DNA of 64,000 nucleotides from Harmothoe impar (taxonomy: Eukaryota > Annelida > Polychaeta > Phyllodocida > Polynoidae). Every line of letters begins with the position of its first letter. Position 1 is the stretch's first letter. Positions 34,271 to 45,370 of this stretch are shown here, in pieces. The notes under the pieces were generated by a model. That model did no database searches, was not told the DNA's origin, and saw nothing but the letters and a program-made list of their open reading frames with translations. Both the position numbers and the translations under genes were made by a program. The stretch is taken from NCBI GenBank assembly GCA_947462335.1, contig OX381715.1, positions 45,043,472 through 45,107,471 on the forward strand. The letters are read 5' to 3'.

Positions 34271-35156
34271 GTTCTGCGGTCGCTACAATCTGTCACCTAT
34301 ACCATGTGACTCAAAGACTCTGTGCCTCTATATAGCACATATGTCCCGCAAATTCAAATATTCTTCTATCACACAATACATCAGTGCGGTAGTATATCTG
34401 CAGAAGCTACATGGCCTTGTGCCAGTAACGACCAAGGACTTCTCCGTGTCCCGCACCATGGCGGGTGCGCGGAGATCGTTAGGTGATGCAGTCAAACAAG
34501 CGGTGCCCTTGTCCCCCAGAGACTTGTCAAGGATGTAGGAGTTGCTAGACATGTCTTTGACTCGCGATCTGTGCTGGTGGACTGCAGCCATTATGGCCTT
34601 CAGAGGACTGTTGAGGAAGGCCCATGTGACGGTGAGTGACCAGGCCATCCGTGTGTCTGATGTCACCTTCAAACCCTGGGGCGTCCTGCTGAGGTCGAAC
34701 AGAACCAAGACTATACAGTATGGGGAGAGATCATTGGAGATTCCCTTCAGCTATGCCCATGACTTAATATTTTGTGTAGCTACCTACGTGAAGCATCTCA
34801 TAGTAAGCCTTCATCTTCATTCGTCGGACTACTTATTTCTGTATAGGACCGGCAGCGGTCGCACACCACAGACCTACAGTGTGTTTTCCGCACGACTGAA
34901 AAGTCTTAGCAGTCGTGTTGGTCTCAGAGATATTTCCAGCCATTCTCTGCGGAGGGGGGGGGCCTCCTTCCTATTCTCTATCGGTTTCACCCTGGTGGAG
35001 ATCAAGTCCAGGGGAGACTGGAGGTCTCTCGCTGTGTTATTGTATTTGACAGACACTCTGGAGAGGAAGGTTTCTAAAGATAAAACTGTTGTCGACTTTC
35101 TAGCAGTTTCTAGATCATTTCCTTACCTTATTTGTGTTTGGGTGTTGGGTGGTTAA
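34140..35156 (+). pseudogene. Tyrosine recombinase of the Ngaro-like element
   Basis: The catalytic signature is visible: the first Arg region (AIMAFRGLLRKAHV), HSLRRGGASFL (H-x-x-R) and LLYLTDT with the nucleophile Tyr. One in-frame TAG at 34536-34538 splits it; the frame is otherwise open to 35156. This enzyme integrates the circular cDNA by site-specific recombination. Confidence 0.8.
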
Positions 35157-35666
35157 TTCTACCCAAATTGGTCAATCAATTTTCTATTGTTGTTGTTTAT
35201 CATCATCGTTCAGTTAGGTCAGCTTTATTGTGTATATAATTACTCCATAATTATATAAGTCTAATGCTACCGGTATGATTAGTCACAGTTGGTTTATATG
35301 CATTACTTAGGTTTAAAATAAGCCTACCTGGCCTGCTGGCTCTGTATGCCCCAGGTCAGGGTCAAGGTCTCCTTGTTCACTGGACCATAACCAACTAACA
35401 GGGATCCACACCTGTGTATTTTTTCTTCTTTTTTTTACGTTAATAAATAAGGGGTGGCTAATTCTACCCAAATTGGTCAATCAATTATCTATTGTTGTTG
35501 TTTATCATCATCGTTCAGTTAGGTCAGCTTTATATATGATATATATGAGAACTGTTGTAGAATTGGGCGTCAATATGTTGTTGGCGGTTTCGAAAGACAT
35601 ATTTGTTTCCTCATGGCCTGTTTAAACTTCCCATTGTGGTTGAAAATAATGCCTAAATATGTGTAA

Positions 35667-36060
35667 TTATATTGGACATCTATTAAAAGGTATATAATCA
35701 TAAATCAAATTAGGTGATATTTTTACATTTTGTCTTGAAAAAAAAACTACGATCTTGGTTTTGCTAGTTTTAACTCTTAATTTCCACTCTTGGCAGTAAT
35801 TTTCTAAGATGTGTAACATATTCTGGAGTTCAGAATTAGACTCACTGAGAAGAATTGTATCATCTGCATCAATAGAACATATACTTATAATTAGAGATAA
35901 ACACATTTAGGATGATGTCACTTAATGATCCTGGGAACAACAAAACACTGACACATGGAACAAAAAGCTTACCTTGGTTTGTCATCAGGCTGCTGAAGAC
36001 CTTGTAGACATAGTCGGTCACCAATAATAGAATGTAAATACTCCTTGAGAGATGAAACAC
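35667..36060 (-). pseudogene. LINE reverse transcriptase fragment
   Basis: The minus strand reads ADDTILLSESNSELQNML, then NYCQEWKLRVKTSKTKIVVF, the catalytic C motif and following block of a non-LTR RT. The preceding frame (36060-35869) carries GDRLCLQGLQQ-like and SDIILNVFISNY-like segments in shifted frames. Clade not determined. Confidence 0.65.
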
Positions 36061-36065
36061 ACTTG

Positions 36066-36650
36066 TAATGTGCGTAGAGCAGTCCCATTACTGAAAGTAG
36101 TAGAGAGGACTTGAATCTTTTAAACAGCTTCAAGCTATCTAGGTACTAATTTTAGAGTACAATGTATATCCTTAGCACAAGGATAAGATGTGGGTGTAAA
36201 AATGGGACTCGAAACGCCTGTACTTTCTGTCATGTGACCCCGAGAACATACTGATGTGGGGTGTAAAATGGGTCCTCCAAATGCCAGTACTTTGTCATGG
36301 GACTGCCATTACGTAGTTAAAGCCACAGCTAATTATCATAGTATGGCCCGCCTACATGTAGTAGGATCCGCCCACAAATCACTTTAGGTTGTACTATGCA
36401 AAGTACAGGGGCCTAGGCCATTATGTAACAGAGGTAGAGCGGCACCTGATGACCCCTATTGCATAAGGGAAGGGAGTGGTCATTTATTTACAGCAGGGGT
36501 GAGGGTGGAAATAAGCATTAGAACCTCAATCCATTTAACAGCCATTGTTGCCTGCAATGGCCAGTGACTATGTCTGGACATTGTAAATGTCAACCCTATC
36601 ATTACAACCAGTAAGGAGCGTAATTGTTTTAAGGATTACATGTATTTTCT
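36066..36650. other. No gene recognised
   Basis: Mixed sequence with a duplicated phrase (GTGTAAAAATGGGACTCGAAACGCC and GTGTAAAATGGGTCCTCCAAATGCC, near 36194 and 36261). Nothing else can be named. Confidence 0.5.
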
Positions 36651-36992
36651 TCACATAGTATTATCCAATAATTTCATGTCTAATAACACAATATTATTTG
36701 ATAAGCATTCGTCAATAGCCCCAGCCACATTGTAAAGGTGATAGGGAATGATCATTTTATGAAGAGGCTGAGGTTTATGAGGAAATGTGTTTGTGTTTGG
36801 AAAATTAATTCTAAATGTCGGTTCTGCATGATAGATAAAGAGTGGCATAAGTCGGGGAACCACGAACGCCACAGGATCATGCCCTGCAAGTCGAAATGGT
36901 GCGGCAGGATGCAACAACAGCTGCAACGTATGGAGTGAGGAAGCCCTGTATTTTTGCGGGGGTAGGTAACTTCTCTGTTGTCGGCTGCTTAC

Positions 36993-37219
36993 CAAGTGAT
37001 GTCGCACACAACAGTGACAGGAAGCATCTCACTTCGTTCATCTAAAGTACACAACATATTCGAGGGAGTCTTGATCTCTGTAGCAGTGTTGTTGAGATGA
37101 CATCTGCACATCATCTTTTGCCAATGTAGAATCACAATGGCCGATGTGAGGCCATCAGACATCGGCCATGATCTCACCTTTCCGACAGTAAAGAATTTTT
37201 CAAATATTCCTATTAGAAG
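36993..37219 (-). CDS. Candidate host exon, unrecognised
   Basis: The minus strand is open from a possible acceptor TTCCTAGCTCAG (37220) to a donor ACTTG|GTAAGC (36993). It reads FFTVGKVRSWPMSDGLTS, and later LDERSEMLPVTVVCDIT. No similarity is recognised. A perfect 11-bp inverted repeat (ATGGCCGATGT...ACATCGGCCAT) lies inside at 37138-37170. The 3' phase would create a stop if joined to TERT exon a, so it is probably not TERT exon 1. It may be chance. Confidence 0.25.
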
Positions 37220-37383
37220 CTGAGCTAGGAACACCCAACTTAAAAGCATTTTTTTAGTGAATTTAAGCATTTTCAAATTGATTTTGTAACAATTATTATG
37301 ATCTGTATTCATTAATATTAAAAGAGGGCCGATGTGGCCTGTGTAGAAGGCAAATGGCCTGTATATGATCTTGCGTGCAAAGG

Positions 37384-37855
37384 CCACAAATAGTGGTAGT
37401 CTGCCTTGCAGTAGTAGGACAGATATTTATATGCTGCTTGCCCAATACAGCAGTGACCGCATCTATGGATGATCTAATGAAATGAATGACTGCATCTATG
37501 AGGTGAGGGAGAAAACCGCTACCAGGACACGTCCCCTACTCTTTTCGAAGGATAGCAAGTGTTCTTTTATTTGCCTGGTCCTACCTACCTGGGCTAGGTA
37601 CCATAGTAGGCAGGGCCAGACAAAGAACTTCCTTTGATATCTCAGATGTGGTTCACTGAGAAGGGATCCCATGCCAGACCACCAGCAAGAAGGCCCGGGC
37701 CCGCACATATGGGCAGCGGCTGCCAAAACAGCTTACGTGACTGATCACAGCAGTAAGGCAGGAAACTCCTCAAGTTTTGTCGCCTTTTACGAATCTGGTA
37801 TGCCCATTGGTATTGTGAATGGCTCCCTATGAAGTTATTCTACTCCTTCATGCCC
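37384..37855 (+). repeat. R1 repeat, 3' two-thirds
   Basis: It starts at CACAAATAGTGG (empty MITE site) and runs to CTCCTTCATGCCCC with scattered differences. Confidence 0.8.
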
Positions 37856-38429
37856 CGGGAGAGCAGACTAGGGGAATTAGGTCTGAAGGTTGCAGTGAAG
37901 CAAACCTTTGGTCAGGGATGCTCTAAGGGTAATTTAGTTCAACTTTTAATTCTCACAATTTACCTAGGAAATCAGACTCCCCTACACACAGAAAAGTGTG
38001 AGTGTCACTGTCGCCATTGAGACCACCTACTTCTGAAAGTCAGCCAGTGCCTAATGGCCTGGTCACACTACTTGTGAAATCGAGAACAAGAGATCCCCTG
38101 CCCAACTAGAAAGGGTTCAAAATTATAGGCGCTACAGGCACACCATTGATAGGGAAAAAAGAGATAACAAGTTGCCCCAGGAGGGATAAAATTGACATAT
38201 AAGGAATCTGCTAGTGTTTTCTTCATTTTAATCTGGCGAATTCAACATCAATCTGGCTAATCCATTTTGGCACAAATTCGCCAGACTGGCTAACCCATAA
38301 CATGTCCTAGCGCTAACCCAGTAAGTGATGCTATATAGCTCACAACCCATACAAAACAAAGCATCCAAAAGTGATGCTAGCCACGCTATACTGGAAGACC
38401 GTAATATCCTCCACTATAACCGTGCATGA
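37856..38429. other. No gene recognised
   Basis: Contains repeated ATCTGGC(T)AAT / CAGACTGGCTAA words near 38230-38300, otherwise featureless. Confidence 0.45.
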
Positions 38430-38434
38430 ACATC

Positions 38435-39223
38435 TGTACAACCGTGATGTGTATCAAGTAACGTGATGTGTAGTACTACACATCACGGCTGACCATGCAA
38501 ACGTGATGTGTATCAAAAAGACGTGATCTGTAGTAACAATCCAACCGTGATGTGTAGTAACTAACGTGATGTGTAGTAACCCAGAGCAACTGGAATTTAG
38601 GTACCTCCAAACGTGATGTGTATCAATAAACGTGATGTGTATCAACTTCCTCCTCTAAATGGTAGGGATCGGCAGCCCAGTGGCCACAAAGTTCAGTTCA
38701 ACATTAAAATTTAAATCAACGTTGAAACAACATTGAATCAACAGTGAAAACCAGTCGTCAATGTTGATTCAATGTTCTGTGTCCCCATGGGAGACAAGCA
38801 GGGCAGGATAGGGAGGGGACGACCAGGGGAACAACCAGGGGGATGGACCCCCTCTTTTCAAATTTTGGAGAGGAGAAAAATAATAAACTTAATTCTAGAA
38901 TCTTTTAACTTAAGGAATATATCAAAATATATTTTAGATTTTTACCTAGATCTGTAAATAAGATGTTCCCAAAGATGTCACATCTTTTCTAAAAATATAT
39001 ATTCACTAACTCCATAAAGAGAACACGTTTTGATACAGATAAGGTATGGGAATTTTTTCTAAATCCTTGATACAGATCACGTTGATACAGATCACGTTAA
39101 TTCGATACAGATTAAGTTGATTTGATACAGATCACGTTGCTTTGATACAGATAACGTTTGTATGGTCAACCGTGATGTGTAGTACTACACATCACGTTAC
39201 TTGATACACATCACGGTTGTACA
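38435..39223. mobile_element. 789-bp inverted-repeat element with iterated CGTGATGTGTA motif
   Basis: Perfect ends TGTACAACCGTGATGTGTAT and complement extend about 59 bp, then continue imperfectly. A 5-bp ACATC duplication flanks it (38430-38434 and 39224-39228). Each terminal repeat holds a 26-bp perfect palindrome (CGTGATGTGTAGT and complement). At least a dozen CGTGATNTGTA words, in opposite orientation in the two halves, form the subterminal region. No ORF; mobilised in trans. The superfamily is uncertain, since few have 5-bp duplications with TGT...ACA ends. Confidence 0.8.
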
Positions 39224-39242
39224 ACATCCGACATCTTAATTG

Positions 39243-39642
39243 ATTGTAGAATTAAATGGGACTTACCAGGGTAAGGTGATATTTGATTATGATTTTGCCG
39301 AGGGCACCACGAGTGGTGCAGAGTATACAGGAGAGAAGGTATCGAGGCTAGCGCATGCACCGTGTCAGGATTTAGAGACTAAATATTTATAGGATAGAAA
39401 ATTATACAGCACTTATTGTGGAGTTAAATGAATTCCCACAACTAATGATTTTTGCTGCGTAAAACCAATATAAATATCAATCTCAATTTTTAAGATTAAT
39501 CTTTTGAGAACCAGAGTAATCACTCGATTTCTGATTAAGGCAAGGGCGGGTGGGCCTGTATACTCTGCACCACTCGTGGTGCCCTGGGCAAAATCATAAT
39601 CAAATATCACCTTACCCTGGTAAGTCTCATTTAATTCTACAA
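39243..39642. mobile_element. 400-bp foldback element
   Basis: About 95-bp near-perfect inverted ends (from TGTAGAATTAAATGGGACTT to GTGGTGCAGAGTATACAG and back) surround about 210 bp. The left copy continues into GAGAGAAGGTATCGAGGCTA, which also occurs inverted at 44058-44097. Confidence 0.7.
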
Positions 39643-40435
39643 TTTTACCTCGGACACCACTCTAGTGGTTTCCAGGCTACAGGAGACTTCAGAGTCATTT
39701 CTGATAATTTTCATCTCCCATAAATATTTTGAGAGTTTTTGTATTTTATATTCAGTAGATAACTTTTATAGAATAAATGTTTCTATTCTGAATAAATTGA
39801 CAATCAGTTGTTTCATAACACCCTAGAATTTATTTAAAACATATAAATTCCTCCCAGGTCACAACTTTTACAATCATCACAATTTTCACACTTTATTTTG
39901 TGAATTTTTGTATTTTTGTATTTTATATTCAGTAGATAACTTTTATGTAATAAATGTTTCTATTCTGAATAAATTGACAAGCAGTTGATTCATAACACCT
40001 TAGAATTCATTTTTAAACTTAATAAATTCCTGTATGGTCTCAACCGACATTTTAATCATCATTGAATGTTAGTGGAAACTTAGAGCTCTTGTCCGTGGTG
40101 TCATCCACAAAAGGGGATTTTAACCCCTCCAACCTGCTCCAACACTCATGTGTCTTTGGTAAAATTTCCCCACATTTCTAACAAGTTAACAGTGTTACCA
40201 TCTTGAAAATTTTTGAGCAGAGTTAATAAAGTCAGACTCACCCACCTGCTCTACTTGGCCTTTAAAACCAATAAAAACCCGTTCCTGGGATATGAGCTTT
40301 GGTGAGCCAAATCCGGTTCTCCTCAGCCCACTCCCATATTAGTTTTGCTACCATGTTACATTGAGGGGAGACCACATCACCCATGTGTTTTGACATATGC
40401 TAATGCAGTAGTATTGTCAGTTAGTAGTTTAAATT

Positions 40436-42418
40436 GACTTATTAGTCCTATCAAAGTAGCACAAGTTCGTCATGATAATTAGTTTCATGATTTGTTAGCC
40501 CTACCAACGTAGCACAAGTTCGTCATGACGCTTAGTTTTATGACTTGTCTGTCCTAGAAAAATAGCACAAGTTTGTCACAAAAGTTCTATAGCTTTAGTG
40601 AGTTATATATTATTTACAGTTAACAACTATAATCGCCTCAACCTTTGCGGAGAGTAATCGCCCTGCAGAGCGATTGCCATCCCATTTACTGTTACCAGCT
40701 TGAACAATTCCGCTGAAGTAATAAGATCAGTATCGGTAACGAAATCTTGTTTCGCCAACCTAAGATTCTTAAAAAATCTTGTTTCACCAAATTAATTATC
40801 GGGTTTATGACTTTTTAGTCCTACCGAAGTAGCACAAGTTCGTCATGACGTTAAGTTTTATGACTTGTTAGTCCTACCAAAGTAGCACAAGTTCGTCATG
40901 ATGATCAGTTTTATGACTTGCTAGTCCTACCAAAGTAGTACAAGTTCGTTATGATGCTTAGTTTCATGACTTGTTAGTCCTACCAAAGTAGCACAAGTTT
41001 GTCCCAACTGTTTTATAGATCTAGTGAGCTATAAATTGCTTCCCCAAAAAGGGGGGTTTTTACAAAAAGCCCTAGCTCCATTTATCGACTGGATTTCCCT
41101 AAAAAACCTCCCATATTTGTCAAAAATGGTGTCTGGATACTAAAGATCCCGTAAATTTTTCCCCGGATAATTTCAACTTCAACTTACTTTCGCCCAAAAC
41201 TCACTGCAGTAGCGTTTTTGACTTGTTAGTCCTACCAAATTAGCACAAGTTCGTCAATCAGTAGTTTTACGACTATCGGAGTAGCACAAGTTTGTCAAGA
41301 CGCTTAGTTTTATGACTTTTTAGTCCTACCGAAGTAGGATAAGTTCGTCATGATGCTTAATTCTATGACTTGTTAGTCCTACCGGAGTAGCCCAAGTTTG
41401 TCATGATAGTCAGTTCTATGACTTGTTAGTCCTACCAGAGTAGCACAGGTTCTTCATGATAGTCAGTTTTATGACTTGTTAGTCCTACCGAAGTAGCACC
41501 AGTTCGCCATGATGATCAATTTTATGACTTGTTAGTCCTACCGCAGTAGCACAAGTTTGTCATGATGATCAATTGTCAGTCCTACCGAAATAGCAACAGT
41601 CCGTCATGAAGATCAATTTCATGACTTGTCAGTCCTGTAGTCCAAGTTCGTCATGATGATCAATTTTATGACTTGTCCGTCCTACCGAAGTAGTCCAAGT
41701 TCGTCACGACGATCAATTTTATGACTTGTCTGTCCTACCGAAGTAGCACACGTTCGCCATGATGATCAATTTTTATGACTTGTCAGTCCTACGGAAGTAG
41801 CACACGTTCGTCATGATGACCAATTTTCTGACTTGTCCGTCCTACCGAAGTAGCACACGTTCGTCATGATGATCAGTTTTATGACTTGTTAGTCCTACCG
41901 AAGTAGCACATGTTCGTCATGATGTAAAGTTTTATGACTTTTTAGTCCTACCGAAGTAGCACAAGTTTGTCATAATGTTAAGTTTTTTATGACTTGTTAG
42001 TCCTACCCAAAGTAGCACAAGTTTGTCATGATAGATAGTTTCATGACATGTTAGCCCTACCAAAGAAGCACCAGTTTGTCACAAATGTTTTATAGATCTA
42101 GTGAGCTATAAATTACTCTCGCCCAAAGCTCCCAGCAGTAGCGTTTTTGACTTGTTAGTCCTACCAAAGTAGTACAGGTTCGTCCTATAGTAGAGTTTTT
42201 GACTTGTTAGTGCTACCCAAAGTAGCGCAGATTCGCCATGATGATCAATTTTATGACTTGTCAGTCCTACTGAAGTAGCACAAGTTCGTCATGATGATCA
42301 ATTTTATGACTTGTTCGTCCTATTGAAATAGCACAAGTACGTCATGATGAGTAATTTTATGACTTGTCAGTCCTACCGAAGTAGCACAAGTTTGTCATGA
42401 TGGTTAGTTTTATGACTT
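40436..42418. repeat. Tandem array of ~52-bp imperfect palindromic units
   Basis: The unit reads roughly TATGACTTGTTAGTCCTACC then GAAGTAGCACAAGTTCGTCA then TGATGATCAATTT. CTAC-CGAA-GTAG forms an inner hairpin, and ATGACTTGT pairs with ACAAG..GTCAT outside it. About 25-30 units are present, interrupted at 40570-40800, 41030-41215 and 42085-42140. Units differ at 5-20% of positions, with compensating-looking changes in places. Confidence 0.85.
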
Positions 42419-42627
42419 CTGCTCCAACACCCATGTGTCTTTGGTAAAATTTCCCCCACATTTCTAAGAAGTTAACAGTGTTACCCGCTTGAAAATTTGA
42501 GCAAAATTAATAAAGTCAGATCTACTTGGGGGGATATTAGTTAGTGCCTTTGAAACAGACCATAGGCTACACTTGTTGTGAAGATCTAATGTCTCACTCT
42601 TTTTGAAACAGAGCATATTGTACCAGC

Positions 42628-42720
42628 GTTGATTGATTGATCGATTGATTGATTGATTTAACGTCTAGACGTACCTCAAGTACCTCACGGGACACCAGCG
42701 AGTTCTAGTGAACTCCCCAA
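42628..42720 (+). repeat. R1 repeat, 5' head
   Basis: GATTGATTGATCGATTGATT through CTCACGGGACA matches the first ~75 bp of R1. Confidence 0.7.
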
Positions 42721-44132
42721 TGAACAACTATTAGACACAAGTCATAGTTGTTTTTTTATATATAGAGCTGCTGCCTCCTATGCTTTGAAACAAACCATAG
42801 GCTACAATTATTGTGAAGAGCTCTTGTCTCACTACTTTTGAAACAGAAGATACTGTACCAGTAGGCTCGCATTATTGTGAAGAAACATTAAATTACAAGA
42901 ATTACTAAGATCATATCCTTTGGGACAGGCCATAGGCTACCATTAATATGGAGAGCTATGTCTTCCTATCTTTTTCAAACAGACCATATTGTTTTGCTAT
43001 GAGTGAAGTGTTTTTATTTTTATTTTTGCGCTAAATTGCTCAAATTTCGTCAATCTACTTCCGCAAATCTTTTGTATTTTTACAAAATTTTAGGATTCCT
43101 TATTGTATTAGCGAGTTCTAGTGAACTCCCCAATATTGTTGAGAGCTGTCGTCTCCTAACCTTTGGAACCGACCATTTGTCTTTATTTGGTTTTTTGAGC
43201 TATAAAGTTCAAATTTCGTCAAAACAAGGCCCAAAGTCGACGACAGTGGCGCTAAGACGATCTATCTTCACTATAAACTACGCTATAGCGAAGAATATTT
43301 TACAAATTCTTTCAATAAAAGACCATCGCTGCCAAAGCATAGGATACAATTATTGTGAAGAGCTATCGTCTCACTATGTTTTGGGACAGACCCTAGAAGC
43401 GAGTTCTAGTGAAACACCCCCATTATCGCCCATCTCGGCGATGTTTTCCTTTGCTTCTAGCGATTAAACTAAGCAATTTTCGTCAAAACGGAACCCACAG
43501 TCGGGGACTATGGTGCTAAGACGATCTATTTCCGCTATAAACTACGCTATAGCGAAGAATTTTTTACAAATTTTTTCAATCGAAGACCATCGTTGCTGGC
43601 ATAGCCGGAGCAAACGAAAACCAAGATGGCGGCAGCGTCCGCTGAAAGCGTCCACTCACCGATCTTGTTTTTTGGTCTTAATTGTTGTTTTTCCCCTGTT
43701 TGCGGACCGCTACCGTCCAGCAGAACGATAGTTTATGTCCGCTGGGGTTGTTTTTGTATTTATTTCGCCATAAAAGCGATAAAATACGCTTAATTTCCGA
43801 AAAAGTTCGTCTGCGCTGCTCAGATTCGAAAAATCTCACGAGTCCGCGCCATGGTTTGACTTGTCATTTCGGAAATTATTCACCTTTGCGGACGGTAACA
43901 ACCCAGCAGAGCTGTACCTATATGTCCGCTGGTGTGTTTTTTAGATGGAAACCATCTAAATATCTCCCCGAAGGAGTCGTTTTATTATAAAAAGCGAGAA
44001 AAACTCGCTTATATTTACCCGACGATGCCACTGCAATCTAGACGCTACCGGAAACTGACACGGCGCATGCGCTAGCCTCGATACCTTCTCTCCTGTAGCC
44101 TCGAAACCAATAGAGTGGTGTCCAAGGTAAAA

Positions 44133-45370
44133 CCTGATACAAATTCATATTGATAGGGACTCAAGAATCTGCTAGGTGAGCCTCTGTGCACAGTGCACAC
44201 AGCAGTAAAGTATTTTGGTGCAGATGTGCCTCACAGACACTGTTATAAAACTCCCCTCTTAGGGAGTGACATTTTATGTTACTTTTAGGTTATCACCCAG
44301 AAATGCAGTCAAGAGAAAGGCCTATCAAGGTATCCCTATGATAAGTGACTGCAGCTAAGAAAAGATCCCAATTTTTTGGAGATAAAATAGATTATATCAA
44401 AACCCTACAAATTTATGAATGCTTTTGGTTGCTTTTCGCTTTGTGATCTCATCCAATATGTAGTTATATCATGTTAGAAAATAGAAGCAATCAGAGGATC
44501 CTCTCGCCTGTTCCTAGACCATAACATCATAATACTTATGATTGGGTCATTAAGACAATTGGTTTACTCTATACTAGTGTAATGGGTGATCATGTTGAGA
44601 GGGTCTGTCAATCATGGCCCAGTCTGGCCAGTACTTCAAATGCCCTCCAACACCCTTACATAACTACCTCCCACATACCCCACTCACCTGCATGGCAGAC
44701 CCTGTCACCCCCCCCCCCCACAGGTTCACTGGGACTCCAAAGCAGGATAACAATTATATAGGAAATGTACTAGGGGAACTGGTTGGATTTTATTTACACC
44801 TACTTGAAGATTGTCTGGGTTCTATGATAGATAGAAAGAAAATTCCAAAAGATTTAGTTTACATCTCTCACATTCTACATCATAGAAGAAAGAGAATTGA
44901 TCATTTTATATTTCTCATTTTTTTCTGGAGTCCCTAATATATAAATATATATCAATTGAATGTGATCATGAGAATTTTTTTAATATGTTGTATTTTGAAA
45001 ATCATTTATTGAAATAAATACATGTCTACAATTCAAAAAGACAAAGAGTTCATGCACTAGAGTATTGTTGATGTCAAAGCATTCACAAAAGGGACATTTT
45101 ATGCATGAATGGTATACTACTAATCTATCAGTACCAGTATATGATAACTGCCACGCTGAAGGTTTATTTATTTTTTTATCAGATGTAGACTTTTTTTAAT
45201 ATACAGCAGTCCAACATTATAGCACTCCAATGCACTATATGGATATATATCTAAAACTGGACATCGACATCCATGTAACAGAATCCTTCTAACAGAAAGC
45301 TATATTTAGTAGAAGTAGAAATCCATGAATATCTATAATGAAGGAGAACAATATGTCTGTGTGTATGTTC
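44133..45370. other. No gene recognised
   Basis: AT-rich. A 107-codon plus-strand ORF at 44614-44937 has low-complexity proline/histidine content and no known motif, probably chance. Confidence 0.5.

Larger units (their letters stand above)
31519..35534 (+). mobile_element. Ngaro-like tyrosine-recombinase retrotransposon
   Basis: Gene order is ORF1, RT-RNase H, then tyrosine recombinase, without a methyltransferase. Termini are split direct repeats: A1 (ATCCACACCTGTGTATTTTT at 31522), then after the genes B1 (35150-35228), A2 (35402-35428) and B2 (35452-35534). The A1-genes-B1A2B2 layout is characteristic of Ngaro elements, which integrate as circles through the recombinase without target duplications. 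Coding regions have a few stops and one frameshift, so the copy is recently dead. Confidence 0.85.
39643..44132. mobile_element. 4.5-kb non-autonomous inverted-repeat element with internal tandem array
   Basis: The ends TTTTACCTCGGACACCACTC and GAGTGGTGTCCAAGGTAAAA are inverted copies about 45 bp long. No coding region is recognised. Inside are direct repeats of about 100 bp (40134-40234 and 42419-42520) bracketing a tandem array, a GCGAGTTCTAGTGAACTCCC word at three places (42695, 43115, 43398), and a duplicated block at 43200-43330 and 43470-43593. It may be two nested elements. Confidence 0.6.

Noticed and set aside
36993..37387. Possible TERT exon 1
   Set aside because: Joining its donor to exon a at 28811 would create a TGA codon, and the residues do not resemble the TERT N-terminus.
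40436..42418. CRISPR-like array or hammerhead ribozyme array
   Set aside because: There are no unique spacers between constant repeats, the DNA is eukaryotic, and CTGATGA with GAAA cores are absent from the units.
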